In this document: piece by piece, positions 15,672-24,410 of the stretch
Layout: every line of letters starts with the position of its first letter
How positions within the stretch are numbered: the stretch's first letter is position 1
DNA from: Chthonomonas sp035294165
Lineage (GTDB): Bacteria > Armatimonadota > Chthonomonadetes > Chthonomonadales > Chthonomonadaceae
DNA length: 41,840 bases
Assembly: GCF_035294165.1 (NCBI RefSeq)
Contig: NZ_DATGLN010000059.1
Location: 1-41,840, forward strand
Direction: 5' to 3'
Position numbers and translations under genes: made by a program
Notes under the pieces: generated by a model
The model's input: only the letters and a program-made list of their open reading frames with translations
Told to the model about the DNA's origin: nothing
Databases searched by the model: none

Positions 15672-16361
15672 ATGGGCGTGCAGATACTGCTTACCGGTTT
15701 TGGACCGTTTGGCGCCGTGATACACAACCCTTCGCAGCGCCTCGTGCGCTATTTCGGAAGACATCCGGTGGAGGGAATCGGCCTTACGGCCATTACGCTT
15801 CCTGTTTCATACATGCAGGCGCCCTGCACCGTTGAGGCGCTGGTTCGCCAGCGCGCCGAGATAGGTCATCCGTTCGATTATGTCCTCATGCTTGGCGTCG
15901 CTGCCAACTCCTCCTTCTGGCGTGTGGAGCGTAAGGCTCATAACAGAGTCTCCGACAAGCTCGATGTGGATGAAACGCGCCTAGCCCCCGGCCCTATCGC
16001 CCCAGAAGCGCCGGCAACTTTAGAGGCAACACTGCCCGTACAACAGCTTGTAGAGGCCCTGGAAAGCCGCGGCATTCCTGTATGTCTTTCCGACGATGCC
16101 GGCGACTATCTCTGCAACTACCTGTTCTTCCGTGTGCTCCACTTGCTTCGTCAGCTCCCCGCTCCCCCTTTGGCCGGGTTTCTACATATTCCTGCGGATG
16201 AATCCACCTTTCGTGTTCCGAGCCAACAGCAGGCCCCTGGTTTTCCTTTTGAGCAACATGTTTTGGCCGTAGAAACGGTGCTGCGCACCCTGGCTTCTCT
16301 CTCAACGGGAAGGGGTGCAGAAGCAGGTACAATTTCTTTATGGAAAGGAGATGAGAGATGA
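15672..16361 (+). CDS. pcp: Pyroglutamyl-peptidase I (peptidase family C15)
   Basis: Removes N-terminal pyroglutamate from peptides; cytosolic cysteine peptidase. The 229-residue protein begins with the family TGFGPFG motif (8-14). The catalytic triad is recognisable as E86 (WRVERKAHNR), C148 (GDYLCNYLFF) and H172 (GFLHIPADE). A GGAGG site 7 bases upstream supports the ATG. The last four bases (ATGA) overlap the pdxS start, and the pdxS ribosome site lies inside this gene, so both are likely translated together although their functions are not obviously linked. Confidence 0.93.
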   Translation: MGVQILLTGFGPFGAVIHNPSQRLVRYFGRHPVEGIGLTAITLPVSYMQAPCTVEALVRQRAEIGHPFDYVLMLGVAANSSFWRVERKAHNRVSDKLDVDETRLAPGPIAPEAPATLEATLPVQQLVEALESRGIPVCLSDDAGDYLCNYLFFRVLHLLRQLPAPPLAGFLHIPADESTFRVPSQQQAPGFPFEQHVLAVETVLRTLASLSTGRGAEAGTISLWKGDER

Positions 16362-17260
16362 GCGTATCTGAATACGAGGCCCAAAAGGCGACGTGGCGAA
16401 CCAAGGTGGGCCTGGCCGAAATGTTGAAAGGCGGCGTGATCATGGACGTGGTCAACGCCGAGCAGGCCGTCATTGCGGAAGAGGCGGGAGCGGTGGCCGT
16501 GATGGCCCTGGAGCGGGTGCCTGCCGACATACGAAAGCAGGGCGGTGTCGCCCGCATGTCCGACCCTAAGATGATCAAGGAGATCATGGAGGCCGTCACC
16601 ATCCCGGTAATGGCCAAGTGCCGAATCGGGCATTTTGTAGAGGCCCAAATACTTGAGGCCATTGGGGTGGATTTCATAGACGAGAGCGAGGTGCTAACCC
16701 CTGCAGATGAGGAGAACCACATTAACAAGCACGCTTTCAAGGTTCCTTTTGTTTGCGGTTGCCGCGATTTAGGCGAGGCTTTACGGCGTATCGGCGAGGG
16801 CGCCGCCATGATCCGCACCAAAGGCGAAGCGGGCACAGGCAACGTGGTCGAGGCGGTGAGGCATATGCGCACGGTAATGCGCGACATTCGGCGTATTCAG
16901 TCGCTACGAGAAGATGAGCTGATGGCCGTGGCGAAAGAGTTGCGTGCCCCTTACGAGCTAGTTGTTGAGGTGCACCGAACCGGGAAACTGCCTGTTCCTA
17001 ACTTCTCGGCGGGAGGTATCGCCACCCCGGCCGACGCTGCGCTGATGATGCAGCTTGGCGCCGAGGCCGTGTTCGTAGGGTCTGGTATCTTCAAATCAGA
17101 AAACCCCAAGGCCAGAGCGCGTGCCATTGTGGATGCGGTAACCCACTATAACGATCCCAAAATTTTGGCCGAAATCTCTGAAGGTCTTGGCGAGCCTATG
17201 CCCAGCCTTGACATTCATACCTTAGAAGAGAAAGAGCTTCTCGCCACCCGCGGCTGGTAG
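16358..17260 (+). CDS. pdxS: Pyridoxal 5'-phosphate synthase lyase subunit PdxS
   Basis: Builds PLP from ribose-5-phosphate, glyceraldehyde-3-phosphate and ammonia in the DXP-independent route. The 300-residue barrel is near-canonical: GGVIMDVVNAEQA at 25-37, ALERVPADIR near 50-59, the active-site lysine K87 in VMAKCRIGHF, and the GEAGTGNVVEAVRHMR block near 150. The glutaminase partner PdxT is not adjacent, unlike in many bacteria, so it should be encoded elsewhere. An AAAGGAG site overlaps the end of pcp. A bidirectional terminator follows at 17341-17368. Confidence 0.98.
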   Translation: MSVSEYEAQKATWRTKVGLAEMLKGGVIMDVVNAEQAVIAEEAGAVAVMALERVPADIRKQGGVARMSDPKMIKEIMEAVTIPVMAKCRIGHFVEAQILEAIGVDFIDESEVLTPADEENHINKHAFKVPFVCGCRDLGEALRRIGEGAAMIRTKGEAGTGNVVEAVRHMRTVMRDIRRIQSLREDELMAVAKELRAPYELVVEVHRTGKLPVPNFSAGGIATPADAALMMQLGAEAVFVGSGIFKSENPKARARAIVDAVTHYNDPKILAEISEGLGEPMPSLDIHTLEEKELLATRGW

Positions 17261-17340
17261 GAGAGCCTTGTGGAACAGAAGGTTGGGCATGGTTTTAACG
17301 ACGGTTCGCTTTGTCCTGTAAAGCGAGAGGCAAAATAGAG

Positions 17341-17368
17341 GGGCCGATCGATTTTCCGATCGGCCCCT
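17341..17368. terminator. Bidirectional terminator between pdxS and metK
   Basis: An 11-bp perfect stem, GGGGCCGATCG (17341-17351) with CGATCGGCCCC (17358-17368), and a 6-nt loop ATTTTC. T-rich sequence follows on the plus side (TTGCTTTTGC); on the minus side a mixed T-containing stretch follows the metK-distal arm. It sits between convergent pdxS and metK and can serve both. Confidence 0.8.
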
Positions 17369-17385
17369 TGCTTTTGCTCAACCGT

Positions 17386-18543
17386 CTATGCGATTTCGGC
17401 GGCTAGATCGAGTTGCTCCCATGGAAAGTCTGGATTGCCAAAATGGCCGTTGCGGGCCGTTTCAATGTAGCGTACCCGCGCGGGGTTAAGCAACTGAAGC
17501 CGTTCGATCATGGCGCGAGGTCGTAGGTCTACCTTTTCTAGTACCCGCTTCACGATCTGTTCGTCGGGGATTTTGCCGGTACCGAAGGTATCCAACATAA
17601 CGCTTACGGGCTGTGCCACGCCAATGGCGTAGGCGAGCTGAATCTCCACCCGGTCGGCTAGCCCGGCGGCCACGATGTTTTTCGCGATATAACGCGCCGT
17701 GTAGGCCGCCGAGCGGTCTACCTTAGAAGGGTCTTTGCCTGAAAAGGCGCCTCCGCCGTGGCGCGCTGCACCACCGTAGGTGTCTACGATGATTTTTCTG
17801 CCGGTGACACCGGTGTCTGCTTGAGGCCCTCCGATGACGAAGCGGCCGGTTGGATTGATGAAATAGTGGATGTTTCCATAATCATAGCGCTCGTAACGCT
17901 GAAGCACCGGCCCGATGACATAGTTGCATACTCGCTCCTTCACCTCTTCTTGAGAGATCGACTCGTCGTGTTGGGTAGAGACCACAATGGTATCTATGTG
18001 ATGGGGGCGGCCTGCCTCATCGAGAGCGATCGTTACCTGCGCCTTTCCATCCGGTCGAAATCCCAGCTCGGGGTGGCTACGGCGCACGGTGGCGAGTTGG
18101 CGCGTGAGGTCGTGAGCGATGGTGATGGCCAGCGGCATAAGCTGCTCGGTTTCGCGCGTTGCATAACCGAACATCAACCCCTGGTCGCCGGCCCCTTGCT
18201 CGTTGGGGTCTTCGCGATCCACTCCCTGTGCAATGTCGGGCGATTGCTGCTGGATGGCGAGCATGACGCCGGTGGTGTGACCGTCGAACCCATAGGCGGT
18301 GTCGGTATAGCCCACGTTGACAATGGTTTTGCGCACCACGTCGGCGATCTCTACATAGGCGGAGGTGGTAAGCTCTCCGGCAACAACGCAGAGGCCTCGG
18401 GTGAGAAGGGTTTCAAGCGCGACGCGGGCGTTAGGGTCTTGCTCGATGAGGGCGTCGAGCACTGCATCGCTAATCTGATCGGCCAGCTTGTCGGGGTGGC
18501 CTTCCGTAACGCTTTCCGATGTAAACAGACGGAATTCGGACAT
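17386..18543 (-). CDS. metK: S-adenosylmethionine synthetase
   Basis: Makes SAM from methionine and ATP. The 385-residue enzyme has the N-terminal SVTEGHPDKLADQISDAVLD block (10-29), GAGDQGLMFGYA near 118 and the GGGAFSGKDPSKVDRSAAY phosphate-binding loop near 265. Length and motifs are standard for bacterial MetK. The gene lies behind a SAM-I riboswitch, an attenuator hairpin and a clear promoter (18601-18891), so its expression should drop when SAM is abundant. A GAAAGGAAC ribosome site lies just before the ATG at 18543. Confidence 0.98.
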   Translation of the reverse strand: MSEFRLFTSESVTEGHPDKLADQISDAVLDALIEQDPNARVALETLLTRGLCVVAGELTTSAYVEIADVVRKTIVNVGYTDTAYGFDGHTTGVMLAIQQQSPDIAQGVDREDPNEQGAGDQGLMFGYATRETEQLMPLAITIAHDLTRQLATVRRSHPELGFRPDGKAQVTIALDEAGRPHHIDTIVVSTQHDESISQEEVKERVCNYVIGPVLQRYERYDYGNIHYFINPTGRFVIGGPQADTGVTGRKIIVDTYGGAARHGGGAFSGKDPSKVDRSAAYTARYIAKNIVAAGLADRVEIQLAYAIGVAQPVSVMLDTFGTGKIPDEQIVKRVLEKVDLRPRAMIERLQLLNPARVRYIETARNGHFGNPDFPWEQLDLAAEIA

Positions 18544-18600
18544 AGTCTTTCGTTCCTTTCTTTAAGAGCCCGGCCGAAAAGCCGCATAAGCAAGCGAAAA

Positions 18601-18625
18601 GCCTCTTCCGCAGAGCAGAAGAGGC
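18601..18625 (-). terminator. Riboswitch-controlled intrinsic terminator upstream of metK
   Basis: An 8-bp stem GCCTCTTC / GAAGAGGC with a 9-nt loop; on the minus strand it is followed by TTTTCGCTTGC. It lies between the SAM-I aptamer and metK, where an attenuator terminator is expected. Confidence 0.7.
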
Positions 18626-18704
18626 CGCAGGCGCGCCAGAAAAAGCGTTCTTGACCGGACGGACTCCTTAGAAAGTCCCTATGTCCCTATTCCGCGCGTG
18701 CAAG

Positions 18705-18828
18705 CCTCTTATCTGCGCAGTGGGTGCCAAAAGCACCCCTGCCCGGATTTAGCACCTGCCTGGCAAAAGAGCCAGGTGGTTGTTGCGGCGTCATCGGGCC
18801 GGTTCCCTCGACCGCTCTCGATAAGAAG
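18705..18828 (-). promoter_or_regulatory. SAM-I (S-box) riboswitch aptamer upstream of metK
   Basis: Read on the minus strand it starts with CTTATCGAGAGCGG and GAGGGAACCGGCCCGATGA, and continues through the conserved GGTGCTAAATCC of the P3/J3-4 region to a closing GATAAG. The P1 stem pairs CTTCTTATC (18828-18820) with GATAAGAGG (18713-18705) over nine base pairs with one wobble. These are the core conserved blocks of SAM-I riboswitches. SAM binding should stabilise P1 and favour the downstream terminator. Confidence 0.93.
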
Positions 18829-18861
18829 CTTCTCGCTATGCTGTTGTTGAATTCAAAAGGG

Positions 18862-18891
18862 ATAATACTTCATTCAGGCCGTTTGTGTCAA
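18862..18891 (-). promoter_or_regulatory. Promoter of the metK leader
   Basis: On the minus strand TTGACA (18891-18886), an 18-bp spacer and TATTAT (18867-18862) stand about 35 bases before the riboswitch P1 stem. Confidence 0.75.
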
Positions 18892-18909
18892 GCAGGCGAC
18901 TGAGCGGAG

Positions 18910-21900
18910 TTAGGGGGGCTTGAGGTCGTCATGTGTCTCCGTTGGGGTTTCCACTTGAGAGCGGGCGCGTCGTTTAGCCGCCATAAGTCGAGAAATCCCA
19001 TCCCTCTCTTCTGCTGTGGAAGAGGCCGTTTCTTCGGTCTCCTCCGGCTCTTTCAGAAGCACAGTTGGCTCTTCTCTTAGCGGCTGCGGTGCCGTCTCTT
19101 CAAGACGGGAGAACGCCCCGGAGAGGCGTGACACCGGCTGTGAAGGGGGAGCCTCGTTGGGGACGACACGTTGCTCCGTTGACAGTTGCTCGCTGAAAGC
19201 GGCCTGTTTGGCCTTTTTAAGGCGTGAAAGCCGCTTGCTTTCCGCATCTTCTGCAGGCTTTTTCCGCCCACGCAGCCGGTTCCAGGCACGCTGAAACTCT
19301 TTGGCATCTATGGCGAGACGGCGTAAGGCGATGTCTACCGGTAAAAGCAGCAAAGCTGTGGCCAGAAGCGGCAGGGTGAGGTCTACCGGGCTGGCCTCCT
19401 CCGGCCGGTCGGCGCCAAAAATGGCCTGCGCGGGCGGGTTGAAACGCCCTAGGCCAAGCTCCGCTAGCCGACCGAGCAAGTAGCCGTTTGCGTGTAGGTC
19501 TCGATATTCTGCGGGGTAGGCGTTCACAAGATCGGTGGGCATAGAGACTAACCGACTACTGCTCGGTGTTTTATAGAGTACATTGATAGCGTAGGTGCCT
19601 GTGTCCGGAGCGTCGAAGGTGCCCTCGTAGTGGCCGGGCGCTGTTTGCCGCAGCGGAATATCGAAGGGCTTCGGAGGCGTTGGGCTGCCGTTATCAGGAG
19701 GAACGATATGCGCTCGAACTTTAAGATTATCTACAAAGCGCCCTTGGGTATCCACCGCATCCAGCGTGATGTGCCCGACACCGTTTTCTTGGGTGGTTTG
19801 TAGGTCGTAGTCGTAGGCAGGGGAGGGACGCATCGTCCAGCGCACCGTTTGTGCCCAGAACTTGGCATAGCCCGGCCAATGAAGCCACTGCGCCGCCCAA
19901 CGCGCCCGGTCGTCCGACATAAACGCCACGGAACGTCCCAGTCCATAGCGCCAACTGGCGAAGATGGGGTTGTTACGACCTGGAGAGGCATCTAGCAGTC
20001 CCAAAGTCGCCGTTGGTTTAAGCGAAACCACGTCGTAGCCCAGAAGGGGCGGTGCGTTGCTCCAGTCAATACCCTTCAGTGCACCGCTGGTATCTACCGG
20101 AGCGGGGTCGAAAGGCTCTTCGATAATAGGGGGTTGACTTATGGTCTCTTGGTCTTTCAGAAGCAGTCGGGGCAGTTCTTGCGGCGAGTCGGCAACGTAG
20201 GCCTGACCGTGTCCGAGAATGGCCATGGCTTCCATATAGCGCTTGCCCATGGCGTCGGCACCGGTTGCGATGGTAGATACCGTAATCCCCTCGGAGGTAA
20301 CCTTTTTGAAGGCCGCTATGGTCTGTTTCTGGTCCGCCTCGTAGATGGCATCACCATCTCCCAAAAAGATGATGTGCTTGATTTTGGCATCGGTGTTGTT
20401 AAGCACACGGGCGGCTTCTAGCAGGAAGGGAATATAGCTAGGCGGGTCGCCCATATTGGTGAGGTCTTGCATTTGGGCTTTAATGGCGTTTGGGTCGGTA
20501 ACGTGCTGCATGGGGATGCGCCAGGTGCCGGCCGGGCTTTGCCCTTTGGTGGTCTGACCGAAATAGAACCCATTGCAGTCAAGGACTCCTAGCTGATCGA
20601 TGGGTTCGAGCAGGTCTACAACGGCTTTGGCGGCTTCGATGGACATATTGACCGTGGTGGGAATTTCGAGGTCTTCGATCACGAGCGCTACGGCGACAGA
20701 GGGCAGGCGCTTCTGCTTTTTGATATCCATGCTAACCGGCAGCGCCTCCTCGATGGGCGTATGCCGATAGTAGCCGGCGCCGAAGCTCTGGTCGCCACCC
20801 ACCATTCCGAGGCCGATGCCGAAATCTCTACAGGCCGTTTGCAGGGCGCGCATTTGGGTATCCGACAACTCGGTGGCCGAAACGTTGCTGAGAAAAATGC
20901 TGTCGAAGCCTTCTAAGGAGGCCGCATCATTCGGCAAGGCCTGAGGCGGCGCGTAGGCAACGTCAATATTCTCTTTCCGAAGGGTTTGTTGCAGAAAGCC
21001 GGTGAGGGCCGGGCTATCCGCCACGTAGAGTAGGGTTGGCTTACCACGTACCCATACCAAGCCCTCCCCCTTGTTGTTTTCTGGGAAGGTGTCTTGGGGA
21101 GCATTCAGCGTAACGGTGTAGCGATAGGTTCCCGGATGAGGAATGGTTTGAGAAAACGAGATAAGATTTTTGCCGGGGTGAAGCGTTACATGCTTTTGAG
21201 GGGCGGCCAATTCGCCGTTGCGTAAAAGAACGAGCGTGGCCGGTTGCGTTGTAAGGCTCTCCACTACGGCTCGCACGGCAAACGGCTCCCCGATCTTCAC
21301 GCGACTGGGCAGCGCTAGGCGCTCTATCAAAGCCTCTTGCTTGAGATGATGGGGCAGCACCACCGTATCCAGAAGGATATGATTGGCTTGCAACTCGGAT
21401 AGGGTGCCGAGGGCGTTGCCGTTTGTCTCATCCCCATCGGAGAGAAGCACGATTCGCTTGCCGGGGTTCCCTGGGATGCTGTTAAGGAGCGCTTTCGCTT
21501 CGCGCAAGGCATCGGCGATGTTGGTGGCGTCTGTGGGGCCAGGCTCTTGCAGATAGTTCGTCGGAAAGGAGTGCGTGGGCAGCGCTTGAATGTGCGGCTC
21601 CTTGGCAAAAGTTATAAGGCCGGCCAAATCTTGAGCGTGCATGCCCTTTTGCGCATTGGCAAGGTACTGCTTTGCCCATTCCAAGTCCTCGGCAGGAATG
21701 GAGCGGGAGCTATCCACGGCGAAGATGACGGCCAGGCGATGCCCCCTTCGTACCCACTGAAAGCCGGCGAGGGCTAAGATCAGAAGCGTTACAAGGAGGC
21801 AGCGCACAAGCAACGCGAGGCGCCGACGACGGGAAGGCAGATCGGAGAGCGTGTTGCGGCTGAGCCACACGAAGAAGAGGTAAAGCGGTGGCAGAAGGAG

Positions 21901-21933
21901 AAGCCAGAACCAGGTTGTGAATTGAAACGGCAC
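18910..21933 (-). CDS. Large membrane protein with two VWA-type domains and a glutamine-amidotransferase-like domain
   Basis: A 1007-residue BatA/YegL-like protein. Two hydrophobic helices (about 7-24 and 40-60) precede a VWA domain beginning IFAVDSSRSIP with a MIDAS DSSRS. A beta-rich (CARDB/Ig-like) segment follows, then a class I glutamine-amidotransferase-like fold near 310-400 (LLYVADSP..., GFDSIFLSNV, GIGLGMVGGDQSFGAGYY) whose catalytic cysteine is not evident. A second VWA-like region at about 410-600 begins VALVIEDLEI, so it lacks the DxSxS metal site. A further beta domain, one late helix near 865-890 and a long charged Glu/Arg-rich tail complete it. Such proteins occur widely in Planctomycetes-like bacteria; the function is unknown. 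GTG start with a GAGAGC purine stretch before it. Confidence 0.8.
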   Translation of the reverse strand: MPFQFTTWFWLLLLPPLYLFFVWLSRNTLSDLPSRRRRLALLVRCLLVTLLILALAGFQWVRRGHRLAVIFAVDSSRSIPAEDLEWAKQYLANAQKGMHAQDLAGLITFAKEPHIQALPTHSFPTNYLQEPGPTDATNIADALREAKALLNSIPGNPGKRIVLLSDGDETNGNALGTLSELQANHILLDTVVLPHHLKQEALIERLALPSRVKIGEPFAVRAVVESLTTQPATLVLLRNGELAAPQKHVTLHPGKNLISFSQTIPHPGTYRYTVTLNAPQDTFPENNKGEGLVWVRGKPTLLYVADSPALTGFLQQTLRKENIDVAYAPPQALPNDAASLEGFDSIFLSNVSATELSDTQMRALQTACRDFGIGLGMVGGDQSFGAGYYRHTPIEEALPVSMDIKKQKRLPSVAVALVIEDLEIPTTVNMSIEAAKAVVDLLEPIDQLGVLDCNGFYFGQTTKGQSPAGTWRIPMQHVTDPNAIKAQMQDLTNMGDPPSYIPFLLEAARVLNNTDAKIKHIIFLGDGDAIYEADQKQTIAAFKKVTSEGITVSTIATGADAMGKRYMEAMAILGHGQAYVADSPQELPRLLLKDQETISQPPIIEEPFDPAPVDTSGALKGIDWSNAPPLLGYDVVSLKPTATLGLLDASPGRNNPIFASWRYGLGRSVAFMSDDRARWAAQWLHWPGYAKFWAQTVRWTMRPSPAYDYDLQTTQENGVGHITLDAVDTQGRFVDNLKVRAHIVPPDNGSPTPPKPFDIPLRQTAPGHYEGTFDAPDTGTYAINVLYKTPSSSRLVSMPTDLVNAYPAEYRDLHANGYLLGRLAELGLGRFNPPAQAIFGADRPEEASPVDLTLPLLATALLLLPVDIALRRLAIDAKEFQRAWNRLRGRKKPAEDAESKRLSRLKKAKQAAFSEQLSTEQRVVPNEAPPSQPVSRLSGAFSRLEETAPQPLREEPTVLLKEPEETEETASSTAEERDGISRLMAAKRRARSQVETPTETHDDLKPP

Positions 21934-21986
21934 GCTCTCAACCTCTTAACAAAGGTTCATCCAAGGCGCCCTGGGCACACGGTAAG

Positions 21987-23096
21987 TTACTCCGCACCGT
22001 TCTGTGGTTGCAGGAGGACTTTAATGGAGTCGCGCCCTGCTTGCACCATACGAAAGCCTTCTAAGTATCGTTCCAAAGGCAACTTATGCGTCACGATGCC
22101 GTCTGTTTTTAGCAAACCCCGATGCAGGTAGTCAATGACTTTGGGGTAGCAACCCGGCCCCAAGTGTGCGCCGTAGATGTTTAGCTCTTTGGTGTCGCCG
22201 ATGATCGTCCAGTCGGTGGTGGTTGGCTCTTTCATCACGGAGAACTCCACAAAGTTCCCTCCTTTGCGGATAGCACGCAGGCCTTGGTTCACCGCCTCGG
22301 GATGGCCTGTGGCTTCGATGTAGACATCGCAGCCATATCCTTCGGTAAGATCAAGAATCTCCTGCACCACATCGGTTTTATCCGGATTGAAGGTGCGGTC
22401 GGCACCCAAGTTTTGAGCCAGCAGTAAACGTTGGTCGCTTTTATCCACAGAGATAAGGCATCCTGGGTTCTTAAGGCGGGCGCAGGCGATCATGCCGAGG
22501 CCTAGCGGGCCGGCGCCGGCAATAACCACCACATCGCCGAACTGAATTTGCGCTCGCTCCACGGCGTGCATCGAGCAGGCAAGCGGTTCGATGAGAGCCG
22601 CCTTTTCCACCGGCAGCTCATCGGGCACTTTGTAGACGAGGGCGCGTTGAGGGAAGAGCATATACTCGGCCATCCCTCCTTGCGTGTAGGTATGGAATCC
22701 GTAGATGTCATGGACGAGGCAAAGCCAGTAGCGGCCGGTGCGGCAGTAACGGCAGTTGCCACAGGGCACGATCTGTTCGGAAATAGCTCTATCGCCCACT
22801 TTAAGGCCGTGCCGCTCGGCAGCTCCTTCTCCCAAAGCAACAACCCGCCCGATGAACTCATGGCCGGCGGTAACCGGCGCCTGTACGTACCCTTTACGGA
22901 AGGCATCACCCCAAAAGAGAGGCGCACCGATGAAGCATTTGACATCGGATGCACAGATGCCGCATGCCTCCACGCGCACAAGAACTTCACCGGGGCCGGG
23001 CATGGGAACCGGCACTTCCTCTAAACGATAATCTTCAGGGCCATGACAGCGAACAGCCCTCATCGTTTTCGGTAGTTCGCCACCTGTAAAGACCAT
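21987..23096 (-). CDS. Zinc-dependent medium-chain alcohol/polyol dehydrogenase
   Basis: A 369-residue MDR-family NAD(P)-dependent dehydrogenase. Catalytic zinc ligands appear as C48 (CGICASD), H79 and E80 (GHEF); structural zinc cysteines are C112, C115, C118 and C126. The Rossmann motif is VVIAGAGPLGLGMI near 190. The insertion KCFIGAPLFWGDAFRKGY after the catalytic cysteine resembles the erythritol/L-threitol dehydrogenase subgroup, but sorbitol or threonine dehydrogenase-like activity cannot be ruled out. The ATG at 23096 has an AAAGGAG site 11 bases upstream. It precedes the large VWA gene by 53 bp on the same strand. Confidence 0.85.
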   Translation of the reverse strand: MVFTGGELPKTMRAVRCHGPEDYRLEEVPVPMPGPGEVLVRVEACGICASDVKCFIGAPLFWGDAFRKGYVQAPVTAGHEFIGRVVALGEGAAERHGLKVGDRAISEQIVPCGNCRYCRTGRYWLCLVHDIYGFHTYTQGGMAEYMLFPQRALVYKVPDELPVEKAALIEPLACSMHAVERAQIQFGDVVVIAGAGPLGLGMIACARLKNPGCLISVDKSDQRLLLAQNLGADRTFNPDKTDVVQEILDLTEGYGCDVYIEATGHPEAVNQGLRAIRKGGNFVEFSVMKEPTTTDWTIIGDTKELNIYGAHLGPGCYPKVIDYLHRGLLKTDGIVTHKLPLERYLEGFRMVQAGRDSIKVLLQPQNGAE

Positions 23097-23245
23097 CTCT
23101 TCTGCGCTCCTTTCCTCACTACGTGCCCTCTGCTACTAAAGACGGTGATGAGACGATATTTGTTATCTTGGAGTTAGAAGGCACAGAAAACAGTTTCGTC
23201 TTTTAGCGCGAACTCTCCTGCTTTAAAACTTGAAAAAGTGAAAGA

Positions 23246-23267
23246 GGAGCGGCCTATAAACCGCTCC
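23246..23267 (-). terminator. Terminator after the YncE-like gene
   Basis: A 7-bp stem GGAGCGG / CCGCTCC with an 8-nt loop. On the minus strand it is followed by CTTTCACTTTTTC, a T-rich tract, 38 bases past the stop. Confidence 0.7.
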
Positions 23268-23304
23268 GATGGTGGTTCTTAGAAGGCAACAGCCTGATGT
23301 TAGT

Positions 23305-24306
23305 TCACTCGGCGTGAAACGCCTGCAGGTAGCTGTGTGTACTATCGCCATAGCAAACCCACACGGTGTGGGTATGTGGGTCTACCGCAAGCGTGTGAGA
23401 GCCACGATGGTCTTCCACGTTGCCAAGCAGCTTCAGTCCGGTGCTGGTCTCTTGAAGCACGGCCAAATAGCCGTTGCCACAGGCACAGTAGAGTCGCTTT
23501 AGGCCGGCATCGAACGCGATCTGGTCTACATAGCCGGAGCCAAAGCTAACAGAGGAGATAAGCTTTCCCGTTTTTATATCTATCACCCCGGCTTTTCCCT
23601 CACCGGAAAAGAAAAGCCAGCCCCGCCTAGCATCTAATGCCAGGCCGTGTGGCGACTCCACCGGCTCGGTAGACCATGTGGCCACCACCGTGTTTGTTAC
23701 CGGGTCTATGACCTGCACCTCATTGGCCGTTTTGATATTTTGGTAAAGCCGATGTGTTTTTGCATCGTACTCGATATACTCTGGGGCGCCGGCGATGGCG
23801 ATGTTGCCGGTCACTTTCTGATGATCGACATCTACCGTCCACAACTCGGTACCGTCATCATGGGTTACATAGAGGGTGCGGTTATCCGGGTCGAACACGA
23901 TATCGTCGGCGTTACCAGGGAGCGGTATCTCACCGAGTTTGTTCATGGTTTTGTAGTCGAAAATAACAACTTTTTGGTTACCTCCTGCCGCGTAGAAACG
24001 ATTGCCGCTGTAGTCAATGGCGATGCCGTTGACCCTTCCATCGGTGTCGTACTCGGTGATGCGATTGTCTTTAACGGAAAGCATGGTAAGACGGCCGGCG
24101 CCCGGATGGGAAGCGTAGACACGGTTGCCTCGCGCATCAAAGAGCATGTAGTCGAAGCCACCTGAGCTGTTGGGGACTTCCATAGGCGGTTGAGCAACGA
24201 GAGGCGATGTGTCTTTGGCCGCCGTGTGAATGGGCTTGGGGAGGAGCCAACCAAGGCCTGCACCGAGTGCGGTGAGTTTGCAGAGCGTGCGAAAGTGGCG
24301 ATGCAT
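23305..24306 (-). CDS. Exported YncE-like beta-propeller protein
   Basis: A 333-residue protein with an N-terminal hydrophobic signal (LCKLTALGAGLGWLLPK, residues 8-24), probably secreted or periplasmic. The rest is a run of YVTN/NHL-type beta-propeller repeats: GGFDYMLFDARGNRVYASH, VNGIAIDYSGNRFYAAG, ADDIVFDPDNRTLYVTH, PEYIEYDAKTHRLYQN, PHGLALDARRGWLFFSG, VDQIAFDAGLKRLYCAC and HTLAVDPHTHTVWVCYG, seven blades in all. Such propellers bind ligands or proteins; no enzyme activity can be assigned. An AAAGGG site lies about 10 bases before the ATG. It is separated by a terminator from the upstream lipoprotein and pseudopilin genes. Confidence 0.85.
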   Translation of the reverse strand: MHRHFRTLCKLTALGAGLGWLLPKPIHTAAKDTSPLVAQPPMEVPNSSGGFDYMLFDARGNRVYASHPGAGRLTMLSVKDNRITEYDTDGRVNGIAIDYSGNRFYAAGGNQKVVIFDYKTMNKLGEIPLPGNADDIVFDPDNRTLYVTHDDGTELWTVDVDHQKVTGNIAIAGAPEYIEYDAKTHRLYQNIKTANEVQVIDPVTNTVVATWSTEPVESPHGLALDARRGWLFFSGEGKAGVIDIKTGKLISSVSFGSGYVDQIAFDAGLKRLYCACGNGYLAVLQETSTGLKLLGNVEDHRGSHTLAVDPHTHTVWVCYGDSTHSYLQAFHAE

Positions 24307-24358
24307 AGCTAAAAAACCCTTTCTGGATAGGTGGATTTTAAGAAGGATGAGAAGAAGA

Positions 24359-24388
24359 GAAACAAGCAGGGTTGGCCCTGCTTGTTTC
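24359..24388 (-). terminator. Terminator after the small lipoprotein gene
   Basis: A perfect 13-bp stem GAAACAAGCAGGG / CCCTGCTTGTTTC with a TTGG loop (24372-24375). On the minus strand TCTTCTCATCCTT follows. It ends the pseudopilin-lipoprotein unit. Confidence 0.8.
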
Positions 24389-24410
24389 CAACCAAAAGAT
24401 AGACTGTCGT

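Noticed and set aside
15369..15764. Minus-strand Gly/Ser-rich frame of 131 residues opposite the hspR tail
   Set aside because: Its Gly/Ser composition mirrors the C-rich proline stretch on the other strand; it overlaps both hspR and pcp and has no ribosome site.
16358..17385. pdxT partner next to pdxS
   Set aside because: The gap after pdxS holds only a terminator before the convergent metK; no glutaminase frame is present.
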